From the NCBI GenBank assembly GCA_016210565.1, contig JACQUA010000241.1:1-34597 (forward strand): a stretch of 34,597 nucleotides of DNA, written 5' to 3'. Under the pieces are notes generated by a model, which was not told the origin of the DNA, did no database searches, and saw nothing but the letters and a program-made list of their open reading frames with translations. This document shows positions 6,764-15,100 of this stretch, one piece after another. Position 1 is the stretch's first letter; every line of letters starts with the position of its first letter. The position numbers were made by a program, and so were the translations under genes. Origin of the DNA: Chloroflexota bacterium (GTDB lineage Bacteria; Chloroflexota; Dehalococcoidia; JACQUA01).

Positions 6764-7003
6764 ATGGTGACCACGATCAGGGCCAGGTACACTAAGGGAG
6801 TGATTGAGCCACTGGAGGAATTGCAGATGGAGGAGGGTAAAGAGGTGACGATCACTATATCCGAAATCGCGGAAGAACCAAAGGGGGCGGACCCTCTGGA
6901 TGTGACCTTCGGAGGCTGGGCGGGACTGATCGATGCTGAAGAGCTCAAGAAGAATATTTATTCCGACCGCCTTATACGCGCCCGCGCCGGGGTCAAGCTG
7001 TGA
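6764..7003 (+). CDS. DUF104 family antitoxin
   Basis: This is a 79-aa protein of the AF2212-like/DUF104 family, usually found as the antitoxin of PIN-domain toxins. The hallmark N-terminus is a beta strand (TIRARYTKGVIEPLEELQ) followed by EEGKEVTITI; the acidic, Trp-containing tail (TFGGWAGLID) would contact the toxin. It has a good AGGAG ribosome binding site. The stop codon overlaps the toxin's GTG start. A second member of the family is at 24233-24463. Confidence 0.85.
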   Translation: MVTTIRARYTKGVIEPLEELQMEEGKEVTITISEIAEEPKGADPLDVTFGGWAGLIDAEELKKNIYSDRLIRARAGVKL

Positions 7004-7410
7004 CCTCCTATCTGGTAGACACTGACTGGATAATCGACCACCTCAACAGGAAACCGGAGGTAAGGGAAAGACTGAGGGAACTCAGAGGGGCCGGAATAGG
7101 CATGAGCGTCATTTCTCTTGCCGAACTGTACGAGGGCGTTTACTACTCCAAAGACCCTGCGAAAAGCGAAAGGATGCTGGAAACCCTGCTGAAGCAATTC
7201 GCAGTTCTTGGAGTTGACACGGAAACCTGCCAGATCTTTGGCAAAGAGCGCGACAGATTAAGGCAAATAAAGGAAATGGTAAGTGATTTCGACCTCATGA
7301 TAGCGGCCACCTGCATCCGCAGGAATCTTACTCTGCTGACCAATAACAGGCGCCACTTTCAGGGAATAGCGCGTCTGAAGATCATCTCTACGTCAAAGCG
7401 GGCGAACTGA
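7000..7410 (+). CDS. vapC: PIN-domain toxin ribonuclease (VapC family)
   Basis: This 136-aa PIN-domain protein is expected to be a Mg-dependent ribonuclease cutting RNA until neutralised by the DUF104 protein. Acidic active-site residues are present: Asp7 in YLVDTDW, Glu42 in SLAELYEG, and Asp96/Asp98 in SDFDLMIAA, followed by the Asn-rich LLTNNRRHF. It starts with GTG overlapping the antitoxin stop (CTGTGACC), which indicates coupled translation. Nothing is missing, so the pair looks intact. Confidence 0.88.
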   Translation: MTSYLVDTDWIIDHLNRKPEVRERLRELRGAGIGMSVISLAELYEGVYYSKDPAKSERMLETLLKQFAVLGVDTETCQIFGKERDRLRQIKEMVSDFDLMIAATCIRRNLTLLTNNRRHFQGIARLKIISTSKRAN

Positions 7411-7489
7411 TTCGACGTGCTGTCAACGGATGCGTCCAGCGAAAACGAGCGCCGGCCTGGCTTGCCGGGAGGGCCATAATCACCTGACG

Positions 7490-7790
7490 CTAAAGCTCGC
7501 CTCGCCGGAGGGGTTCGCGCACTTGTCCGGCGGTCTTCCGATCAAGCTTGTCCTCTTCGAGGAAGCGAGCGATATCCTCGTCGGTGTAGCGGCGTACGGC
7601 CCCCCCCTCCCGGCCTTGGCGGGGCGATTTCCAGATGGTCGCCCACGAGGGACACGTTGAGCGGTGTCTCGCTATCGATCCCCAAGGCCTCCCGAAACTC
7701 ACGAGGGATGGTCATCTGCCCCCTGGCCAGGGCCTTCATGACTTTCCGGCGCACCTTGGAATCTGCGAGGTAATAACGTTTACATATCAT
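7490..7790 (-). pseudogene. AbrB/MazE-type antitoxin, frameshifted at a G8 tract
   Basis: On the minus strand the first frame gives a SpoVT/AbrB swapped-hairpin domain (MKALARGQMTIPREFREALGI, from ATG 7739 or 7790). It breaks at a run of eight G (7600-7607 on this strand as C). The next frame continues with a normal antitoxin tail (RRYTDEDIARFLEEDK...LRRGEL) to the TAG at 7490. Seven G would restore one frame. No toxin gene follows downstream; the DUF104-PIN operon converges from the other side. It could be a true pseudogene, a homopolymer assembly error or a length-variable tract. Confidence 0.65.
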
Positions 7791-7979
7791 TGCGCTGACG
7801 TAACCGGGTGAACGGTGTAGTACCGCAAACGAAGAGCTATTTGTCAATATTATTTCCTGGCAGGCTCTTATTCTCGACCATGCCTGTTCTTCCTTTCTCC
7901 GGATTTCGCAACTTCTGCCGCACTGGACCCAGCACGTCAGACCGGCGTCTACCATGGGCGACAGGGGACGTCGGCAACG

Positions 7980-8441
7980 CTAAAACGACGACACCCGGCC
8001 ACGCGGCGCCCCCCCGGGGCGGACGATATCTCCAACCCATAGCACATGCTCACTAAAAGGGCCGTTTTCCAGGGCATCGTAGAGCTTGCGGTCGGCCGTT
8101 ACCATCCTGCCCTCGACGACGGCGGCAAGGGCGATGTACAGGCAATCGTACACAGTCTGCCCTGTCTGGCTGGCAATCTGGAAAGCGAGATCCAGCAACG
8201 GCACGAAGGGATGGTATCGTATCGGATATTGCCGAAGGGCATCCCTCAACTCGTTTCCCTCAGCGAGTCTAACGCCACCGCCCCGGACCCACTTGCAGAT
8301 GATGCTGTCCATCTCCAGTAGCAAGAAATCGGGCGCCTCGAGCTGGTTGGTCTCGTCCAAGACCAGGGAGGCAGCCTGGCTCTGTTCTTCTGCAACAAAC
8401 CACTTGGCGGCAACACTGGCGTCGACTATCAGTACGCTCAC
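7980..8441 (-). CDS. vapC: PIN-domain toxin (FitB/VapC type)
   Basis: This 153-aa PIN-domain ribonuclease has its conserved acidic residues in VDASVAAKWF, FLLLEMDS, TVYDCLYIALA and VTADRKLYD. It starts 4 bases inside the end of the RHH antitoxin at 8438-8677, the classical antitoxin-first arrangement. The last ~20 residues after the core (RPGGAPRGRVSSF) are Arg/Gly-rich and may be a run-on extension. The pair looks complete. Confidence 0.88.
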   Translation of the reverse strand: MSVLIVDASVAAKWFVAEEQSQAASLVLDETNQLEAPDFLLLEMDSIICKWVRGGGVRLAEGNELRDALRQYPIRYHPFVPLLDLAFQIASQTGQTVYDCLYIALAAVVEGRMVTADRKLYDALENGPFSEHVLWVGDIVRPGGAPRGRVSSF

Positions 8442-8677
8442 CGCCCGCGGTCCTCGCGGATGAGGGCAACGGTATCCGGGAACTTGCGTCCCTTGAACCT
8501 CCGGCGGAACAGTTGACTCACCTTCCTGGCTTTTTCCATGTCAAACTTCGGCTCACGGGCCGCCTGCTCCAGAATAAGCTTGACTTCGGCCTGGAGTGAC
8601 CGTCCCCCCTTACCGGCGCGCTCCTTCAGCCGCTCTACCAGGTCTTCATCGAGGTTTCGGACCAGTATCTGTGCCAT
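8438..8677 (-). CDS. ribbon-helix-helix antitoxin (FitA/VapB type)
   Basis: This 79-aa protein begins with an Arc/FitA-like ribbon-helix-helix (AQILVRNLDEDLVERLKERAGKGGRSLQAEVKLIL). Its dimer binds DNA and represses its own operon. The C-terminal part (KFDMEKARKVSQLFRRRF) would fold onto the PIN toxin. The promoter at 8708-8736 carries a palindrome suited to such a repressor. Confidence 0.88.
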   Translation of the reverse strand: MAQILVRNLDEDLVERLKERAGKGGRSLQAEVKLILEQAAREPKFDMEKARKVSQLFRRRFKGRKFPDTVALIREDRGR

Positions 8678-8696
8678 AGTAATCCCCCCGGGTACA

Positions 8697-8736
8697 ATGC
8701 TATCACTATGCTAGCATGATTTGCTCTCCCGGTCAA
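8697..8736 (-). promoter_or_regulatory. promoter and operator of the FitA-VapC operon
   Basis: Read on the minus strand: TTGACC (8736-8731), a 17-bp spacer ending TGC, then TAGCAT (8713-8708), so it is an extended -10 type. The perfect palindrome ATGCTAGCAT (8708-8717) covers the -10 box. ATGCTA recurs at 8697-8702. The spaced half-sites fit ribbon-helix-helix binding and autorepression. Confidence 0.55.
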
Positions 8737-8777
8737 TCGTTGAGCTGCCGCTGTGTATGCCGCCTGGAGAGGCGACT

Positions 8778-9036
8778 TCATTTCCCCACGGAGAAGATCT
8801 GCCCGGCCAGCTTCATCAGGTCGTTGAACTTGAGAATGAAGTCCTCGTCTTCGCTGATAAAGTACTTCACGTTCGGGTTGCGCCTCACCAGGGGGTCCAG
8901 GTGGTCCACCGGAACGTCAAGCCGGCCGCTCTCGGTGAGGGAGATCCGTGGAGACTGTCTGCCCATCCTTAGAATGAAACCAGTTGAGGAAGACTTTGGC
9001 CGCGTTGGGATGGGGCGCGTGATGGTTTGCGTTACA
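8778..9036 (-). pseudogene. C-terminal remnant of an extracellular solute-binding protein
   Basis: The minus strand encodes APHPNAAKVFLNWFHSKDGQT in one frame, a phrase typical of the C-terminal lobe of iron/sulfate-type ABC substrate-binding proteins. A single frameshift near 8960 leads into another frame, SPRISLTESGRLDVPVDHLD...FNDLMKLAGQIFSVGK, ending at 8778. Only about 85 codons remain; the N-terminal three quarters and the transporter genes are absent. Upstream bases (9037-9326) show no further matching reading frame. Confidence 0.55.
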
Positions 9037-9042
9037 TCTTAG

Positions 9043-9326
9043 CCCTTTTCGGCCGCCGTCGCAAGAAGCGCCCTCCCGGAACTGCGCCTCAGGCATTGGT
9101 GTGGGCCTCTGGTCCCCGTAGCGAGAGGGCTTGCCTCTGTCGTGTGTGATTGATCGCCACGGTTCGACACCCGATCCTCTTCGCGAGAGTCCCGATGCGT
9201 CGGGACAAGTGGTGTCGCTACGGGTTTTCCGGTGTCTGCGTTGCAGATCCCGGAAGACCCTTTCGGCAGCCTGAGCCCAAGGCGCCAATCCCTGGTCCGC
9301 CCTGGAGCGGTCTGAGGGTGGGCCGG
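9043..9326. other. non-coding stretch
   Basis: There is no convincing gene on either strand and no repeat shared with the other families noted here, apart from a short TCCCGATGCGTCGGGA hairpin near 9190. It separates the broken solute-binding protein gene from the PKD-protein gene. Confidence 0.4.
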
Positions 9327-9812
9327 TCAGGCTCTTACGGTCACGGTGACGGTGTTCGTGGTTGACCTTCCGGCGCTGTCGTAGGCGGTCACGCTTATGG
9401 TGTAGGTTCCGCCCGCAGCATAGGCATGGCTGGCAGGAAACCAACTGTCTCCGGAGCTGCCGTCACCCCAATCCCAGTGAATCCGCGTTATGTTGTCAAC
9501 GTTTGATATTGTGAGCCCGTTAACAGTAGCTTTCAGGCCATCCGCTCTTTGCACCTCGACTCTCAGGTATGGCGCTCGCAGCTTTTCAACCTCACCTTGA
9601 AGTTCGTCATAGCTCGTCCGCAGCGATTCGTAGTCCGATTTCAGGGAGCTGTAATCGGATTGAAGCCGCTTGTGGTTGATGGCAAGGCTCGCGTAGCCTG
9701 CCCCGAGTTTGTCCAGTTCTCCAGTCAGATCAGCTACCTTCGCTGCATGGAAGACCGCCCCGACCACCGCTATTGCAGCCAGCGCCAGAATGACAAACCA
9801 CCGTGGTTTCAT
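9327..9812 (-). CDS. membrane-anchored coiled-coil protein with PKD domain
   Basis: This 161-aa protein is probably exported and anchored. An N-terminal membrane segment (WFVILALAAIAVVGAVF) is followed by a Ser/Leu/Tyr heptad-like coiled coil (about residues 35-85, SLKSDYESLRTSYDELQ). A single PKD beta-sandwich ends the protein (WDWGDGS, then SHAYAAGGTYTISVTAYDSAG). PKD domains act in extracellular protein or polysaccharide binding. The ATG at 9812 is chosen because GGAGGT lies 8 bases upstream; the longer frame from 9836 has no such site. It seems to stand alone, and its partner is unknown. Confidence 0.75.
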   Translation of the reverse strand: MKPRWFVILALAAIAVVGAVFHAAKVADLTGELDKLGAGYASLAINHKRLQSDYSSLKSDYESLRTSYDELQGEVEKLRAPYLRVEVQRADGLKATVNGLTISNVDNITRIHWDWGDGSSGDSWFPASHAYAAGGTYTISVTAYDSAGRSTTNTVTVTVRA

Positions 9813-9846
9813 GCGTGTTACCTCCGTATACTGCACGATGCGACAT

Positions 9847-11040
9847 TCAGATGGCCCCGCAGTCCCTCAAGTCCTTGAGGTCATTGTCCCCCAGCTTCAG
9901 CCAGGTCTTCAGGACGGCTTCGGTATCCTGTCCGAGGTCCGGCGCGGCCTTCTCGACGCGGGGCGGGGTGCGGGACATCCGCACCGGCGTGTTGGTGATC
10001 CTGTGCCTGCCGAGCCGGGGATGGGAAACTTCGGTAATCATCTTGCGGTGCTGGACCTGCGGGTCGCCGGCCACCTGGGCGATGTTGTTCACCGGACCGC
10101 AGGGGATCTCCACCGCTGATAGCTCCTTCAGCCATTCGGCAGTGGTCTTCGTGCGCATGACCGCCGAAAGCACCGGTTCCAGTTCCGCATAGTGCTGGGT
10201 GCGGCTCCAGCCGTCCTGAAAGCGGTCGTCGTCTATCAGTTCCAGCAGTCCCAGCGTGGCGCAGAACAGAGGCCACTGGTTGCGTTCGCCCCCCACCATA
10301 GCCACCACGATATGGCCGTCCTTCGTCTCAAAAGCCTGAAAGGGCGTAAAGACCGGATGCCGGGTCCCCAGGGGGCCGGGAATCTCGCCGGTGGCGAAAT
10401 AGCGGGCAAAGGCGTTTTCCTCCACCGCCACCTGGCAGTCGAGCATGCTGATATCGATGGCCTGGCCCCGGCCGCTCTTTTCCCTTTCGTGAAGGGCGCT
10501 CAAAATGGCGATGGCGCAATAGAGGCCGGCCACGATATCGCCGTAGGAAACGCCCGGCCTGGCCGGCGGGCGGTCCTGCTCGCCGGTGATGCTCATCACG
10601 CCGCCCATGGCCTGTACGATGACGTCCAGGGCAGGCCTGTTCATATAAGGCCCGGTCTGGCCGAAGCCCGAAATGGAAGCCAGGATTATCCGGGGATTGA
10701 CGCCGCTCAGCACATCGTAGCCCAGCCCCATCCGGGCCATCGTTCCCGGGGTGAAGTTCTCCACCACCACGTCTGCCTGCTTTACCAGTCCCAGGAAGGC
10801 CCCTCCGGCCTTCTCGTTCTTCAGGTCCAGGATAAGGCTCTTCTTGCCCCGGTTGATACTCAGGAAATACGAGCTTTCCCCGTTCAGGAAGGGCCCGTTG
10901 CCACGCGCCATGTCACCCCACCCGGGTCTTTCCACCTTGACCACCTCCGCGCCGAGGTCCGAGAGGGTCATGGTGCAAAACGGCCCCGAGAGCACCCAGC
11001 TTAGATCAAGGACTTTTACGCCTTCAAGGGGTCCGGGCAT
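9847..11040 (-). CDS. CaiB/BaiF family CoA-transferase (class III)
   Basis: This 397-aa family III CoA-transferase moves CoA between an acyl-CoA and a carboxylic acid through an aspartyl anhydride. The N-terminus has the family's LEGVKVLDLSWVLSGPF and DLGAEVVKVE strands. The catalytic Asp is most likely Asp139 in NRPALDVIVQAMGG. GRGQAIDISMLD and PCGPVNN are further family signatures. The start has GGAGGTAGC upstream. The neighbours are unrelated, so the substrate is open; formyl-, carnitine- and aromatic-acid-specific members share this fold. Confidence 0.9.
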   Translation of the reverse strand: MPGPLEGVKVLDLSWVLSGPFCTMTLSDLGAEVVKVERPGWGDMARGNGPFLNGESSYFLSINRGKKSLILDLKNEKAGGAFLGLVKQADVVVENFTPGTMARMGLGYDVLSGVNPRIILASISGFGQTGPYMNRPALDVIVQAMGGVMSITGEQDRPPARPGVSYGDIVAGLYCAIAILSALHEREKSGRGQAIDISMLDCQVAVEENAFARYFATGEIPGPLGTRHPVFTPFQAFETKDGHIVVAMVGGERNQWPLFCATLGLLELIDDDRFQDGWSRTQHYAELEPVLSAVMRTKTTAEWLKELSAVEIPCGPVNNIAQVAGDPQVQHRKMITEVSHPRLGRHRITNTPVRMSRTPPRVEKAAPDLGQDTEAVLKTWLKLGDNDLKDLRDCGAI

Positions 11041-11092
11041 AACGCTACCTCCATACGAAAAGATGACGAAGCACGAAGCATGAATGACGAAA

Positions 11093-11218
11093 TGTCATTC
11101 TTGAGCGAAGACGAGTCCCGATGCTATCGGGAAAGAATCTTTCGCTGGCCGCGCACCAGGGACGAAAGACCATTCGACTTCCCCTTCGCTTCGCTCAGGG
11201 CTTCGGCTCAGGGTGACA
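11093..11218 (-). repeat. TGTCA-ended element, copy 1 (inverted)
   Basis: It opens with TGTCATTCTTGAGC and ends GGGTGACA, so its ends are inverted repeats. Internal CGAAGCGAAGGGGAAGTCGAATGG matches the other copies at 11740-11851, 24045-24162 and 34375 onward when read in reverse. It also holds TCCCGATGCTATCGGGA, a 7-bp hairpin. The surrounding 234-base gap contains nothing else. Confidence 0.75.
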
Positions 11219-11274
11219 TTTTCTCAGCAACGCAAATAACCAGTGACGACCTGCTTTCGAGCCGGAAACGCCCG

Positions 11275-11676
11275 CTACCGGATAATGAACGGGACGATGA
11301 GGGCTACCATGCCCGTGAACAGGACCGTCAGCATGAAGAGGTTATACCTGACCGTGTAAGCCCCCAGGAGAGAGGGATCGTAGTACCCCTCCACGCCATG
11401 GTCCTTGTACATTTTCAGCAAGCCGTTAAGCAACTTCGTTCTCGTCTGCCGCCCCTTGATCAGGCCGATCTCGGCCACCACGTTGACCACCATCAGAAGG
11501 GCCACAAAGGTAAACATGACGATGGTGGTGGTTCCATCCCTGTTGCCCGAAGCGATTCCCGAATTGACGCCCAGGGTGACCAGGTTGAGGAATATGGATG
11601 ATAGAACAAAGATCGTATCCGTCCGCGTGTTGGTGCGCAGTTCTTCGATGATGTGCTCATGGACTCGTTCGATCAC
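11275..11676 (-). CDS. small membrane protein of unknown function
   Basis: I do not recognise the family. About 133 aa from GTG 11676, which has AGGAG 8 bases upstream. It has an amphipathic start (VIERVHEHIIEELRTNTRTDT) and three hydrophobic helices (around FVLSSIFLNLVTLGV, IVMFTFVALLMVVNVVAEIGL and FMLTVLFTGMVALIVPFII), with a charged loop containing KGRQTRTKLLNGLLKMYKDHG. The frame stays open upstream to 11871, but those codons lie in the TGTCA-ended repeat at 11740-11851. So the native start is probably 11676, or the original N-terminus was replaced by repeat DNA. Confidence 0.6.
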   Translation of the reverse strand: MIERVHEHIIEELRTNTRTDTIFVLSSIFLNLVTLGVNSGIASGNRDGTTTIVMFTFVALLMVVNVVAEIGLIKGRQTRTKLLNGLLKMYKDHGVEGYYDPSLLGAYTVRYNLFMLTVLFTGMVALIVPFIIR

Positions 11677-11739
11677 CTGTGGTCTCCTGTTCAGAAAGCT
11701 ATTGAGACGTTCGACGCTGGCATTGCCACGAAAATAGGC

Positions 11740-11851
11740 TGTCACCCTGAGCCAGAGCCCTGAGCGAAGCGAAGGGGCAGTCGAAGGGTCTTTGGTCCCA
11801 CTCCCAAACCCGAAAGGTTCTTCGACTACGCTCGCTACGCTCAGAATGACA
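11740..11851 (+). repeat. TGTCA-ended element, copy 2
   Basis: It begins TGTCACCCTGAGC and ends GCTCAGAATGACA; the ends are 13-bp inverted repeats with two mismatches. The middle contains GAGCGAAGCGAAGGGGCAG and TTCTTCGACTACGCTCG. The flank GCGCAGCCATTTTCAT after the right end also follows the copy at 24045-24162, so part of the neighbouring sequence travels with it. Confidence 0.8.
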
Positions 11852-11880
11852 GATGGCGCAGCCATTTTCATGCTTCACGG

Positions 11881-11898
11881 TGCTTGGCCGGCCAAGCA
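11881..11898. repeat. 18-bp perfect palindrome
   Basis: TGCTTGGCCGGCCAAGCA is its own reverse complement. The preceding GCTTCACGGTGCTTGGCCGG resembles GCTTCGCGGTACTTGGCCGG near 2814-2833, so this belongs to a further dispersed family. It lies in the 450-base region upstream of the SNF2 gene. Confidence 0.6.
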
Positions 11899-11960
11899 TG
11901 ATAGATTGACTCTGTAATGTTACAACAAACACGGGGATATTTCCCGCGACCCCCGGCCGA

Positions 11961-11993
11961 CCACCGTAGGGGCGAACCCGCGGGTTCGCCCGC
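11961..11993. repeat. GTAGGGGCGAACCC/GGGTTCGCCC hairpin
   Basis: GGGCGAACCC and GGGTTCGCCC form a 10-bp stem around CGC-type bases. Sister copies are at about 15473-15495 and, diverged, 16500-16525. No gene is apparent between 11900 and 12100; a possible -10 box (TAGAAT, 12093-12098) precedes the SNF2 start. Confidence 0.6.
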
Positions 11994-12123
11994 CCGGTCG
12001 CGATCACTGCCTGGCGTAAGAACAACGGCTCACAGGCACAATGGCTTGTGGTACCGGCGACAGCCCCCCTACCGCCAGCCCCGGTTTCGGTGTAGAATAT
12101 GCCCCGAAGGAAACACCGTGGCC

Positions 12124-15100
12124 ATGTTAGTCGTTCATGCTCTCTGGGACGCCGCCGGCAAGCTCCATTGCTGGGCGGAGTCTTCGGCGCCGCCCACACC
12201 CCCTCCCCCTCGCCGACGAGGGCGACCCAAAAACCCTCCTCTTCACCCCTTTGCCCTCCACCATGATGGCCTGAAAGAGCTGCTGGCCGGGGCCGGGGCG
12301 AATCCAAGCTATTCCGCGGACGAGGCTGCTGCCGAAATTGCTCCCCGCCCCCGCAAGGCTGAAGCCATGGGCTACCCCCACCCCCGCAGGCTAAAGACCT
12401 GCGGCTACACCCCACCCGCCAACCAGGCAAGCCCGGAGAATCTCACCGTACTCCTGCCCTCCGCCGGCGGCCGGCCGCTGCCTTCAGATGAGCTGCGGCG
12501 CTTCGCGGCAGACGAGACGCCGGACGCAAGAGAGAAACCGGCGGTGGAGCTGTCCCCATGGCAAATCCCTACGTTGGCCCTGCCCCCCGGCCCCGCCCTG
12601 CACTTCCTCTTCGCCCTGCCCGGCCGGCCGCCGCGCGGAGCCGTCTTCGGCAACTCGCTGCGCTTCTGGGCCGAGGCCTCCAAGCTGGCCATCGAGCTCA
12701 TCGCCCGGCAGTGCTTTCTGCCGGCCATAAAGTCGGACTCCGGGAACGGCCACCAGGAATTCCGGGCTGCCTGGGAGGCCGTCATCGAGGGAAAGGACCT
12801 TGAACGCCTCCAGCTCCTGGCGGGCGCCATGCCCCCCTGCTGTCTGGCCATCGTGCGTCCGGACAAGGAGACGGTCCAACCGGCCGGTCTTCTCAGGACT
12901 TTCCTGGACCAGACCATCGATGGCTTTGTCCGCCGGGCTGCCGCGCAAATCCCCCTTAGTCCCCCTTTGAAAAAGGGGGACGAAGGAGGATTGAAGAGGG
13001 ACAAAGGTGGATTGCGCCGCACAAGCCCTCCGGCCGCACACTGGGTGCAGGCCCTTGTGTCCCAGGCCCCTTTCCTCACCATACCGTCGCCGGAAATGGA
13101 CTCCTTTTCCAAAGAAGTTGAAGCCTGGACCGGCCAGGTCGGGCCGCCCGCCGCTGAAACGGCCCTGCGCACCTGCTTCCGCCTCGAACCGCCGGAGGAA
13201 AGCCGGGAATGGAAGGTGAGCTTTCATCTCCAGGCCCGGGAAGACCCCAGCCTCCTCGTCCCGGCGGCTAAGGTGTGGCAGTCCCGGTCGGGGGTCATCA
13301 CGCTTCTAAAACGGCGCTTCGAAAACCCCCAGGAGCGGCTGCTGGCCGACCTCGGCAAGGCCCTGAGAGTATTCCCGCGGCTGGAAGACAGCCTCAAGAC
13401 CGCCTGTCCCGTCGAGGTGGGGCTGGATGTTAAAAGCGCCTACCAGTTCCTCCGGCAATCGGCGCCGCTCCTCGAACAGAGCGGTTTCGGGGTGCTTCTG
13501 CCCGGCTGGTGGCAGAAACCCGCCGCCCGCCTCGGCGTCAAGCTGACTTTGAGACCGAAAGATAAGACCAAAAAGACCGCCTCGGGGCTCCTGGGCAGGG
13601 ACGCCATCGTGGCTTACGAGTGGGAGCTGGCCCTGGGCGACGATTCCCTCTCGCGGGAGGAGTTTGAAAAGCTGGCTAAACTCAAGGTGCCGCTGGTCAA
13701 AGTCCGCGGGCAGTGGGTGGAACTGAACCCCGAAGAGATCGAACGGGCCATGGCCTTTTTTGCCAAACATGGCGCCGACGGCGACATGGGGCTCGCCCAG
13801 GCGGTGCGCATGGGACTGGGACAGGAAACCTCCGAGCTAGGGCTGCCGGTGACCGGGGTGGGGATGGAAGGGTGGCTCAAGGATTTCATGCAAACACAGT
13901 CCGATACCGCCCGGATGCCGGTCATCGCGGCGCCGCCGGGTTTCAACGGGCAACTCCGGCCCTATCAGCTCCTCGGAGTTTCCTGGCTGGCCTTCCTCCG
14001 GCAGTTCGGCTTCGGGGCCTGCCTGGCCGATGACATGGGGCTGGGCAAGACCATCGAGTTCATCGCTTTTCTGCTGCACCTCCGGCAGCGGAAGCTTCTC
14101 CGCGGGCCGAGCCTGCTGGTCTGTCCCATGTCCGTGGTCAACAACTGGAAGAGGGAGGTCGAACGCTTTGCCCCTTCCCTCAAGATAATGGTGCACCACG
14201 GGCCGGACCGGGACTCGGGAGACAGCCTGGTGGGCCTGGTCAAGAAGAATCAACTGGTGATCACCACCTACGCCCTGGCGCACCGGGACGCCGCAACGCT
14301 TTCCAGGGTTGACTGGGAATGCGTGGCCCTGGACGAGGCCCAGAACATCAAGAATCCCTCCGCCCGGCAAACCCAGGCGGTGCGAAAGCTCAAAGCCGAC
14401 TACCGGGTGGCGCTCACCGGCACCCCGGTTGAGAACAGCCTTTCGGAGCTATGGTCGGTCATGGAATTTCTCAACCCGGGCTATCTCGGTTCCGCCCAGG
14501 ACTTCCATACCAACCTGGCCGCCCCCATCGAGAAATTCCACAGCCAGGCCCACACCGAGCGGCTGAAACGACTGATCCAGCCCTTTGTCCTGCGCCGCGT
14601 GAAGACCGATAAGACGATCATCAGCGACCTGCCGGAAAAGATCGAAACAAAGGTCTTCTGCAACCTCACCCGGGAGCAGGCTACCCTTTACGAAGCCGTC
14701 GTCCGGGAAATGATGGAAAAGATCGAGGAGTCGGAAGGGATGCAGCGCAAGGGGCTGGTGCTGGCCACTTTATCGAAGCTCAAACAGGTCTGCAACCATC
14801 CCGCGCAGTTCCTCCAGGACCGCAGCTCGCTGACGGGACGCTCCGGCAAGCTTCTGCGCCTGGACGAGATGCTGGAGGAAATCCTCGCCGAAGGGGACCG
14901 GGCGCTCATCTTCACCCAGTTCGCCGCCATGGGCGGGATGCTAAAGGACTATCTCCAGGAGACCTTCGCCCGCGAGGCCCTCTTCCTGCACGGCGGCACG
15001 GCGCGCCCTGAGCGGGATGACATGGTCCGCCGCTTCCAGGACGACCACCGGGGACCGCCCCTGTTCATCCTTTCCTTGAAGGCCGGCGGCTTCGGGCTGA

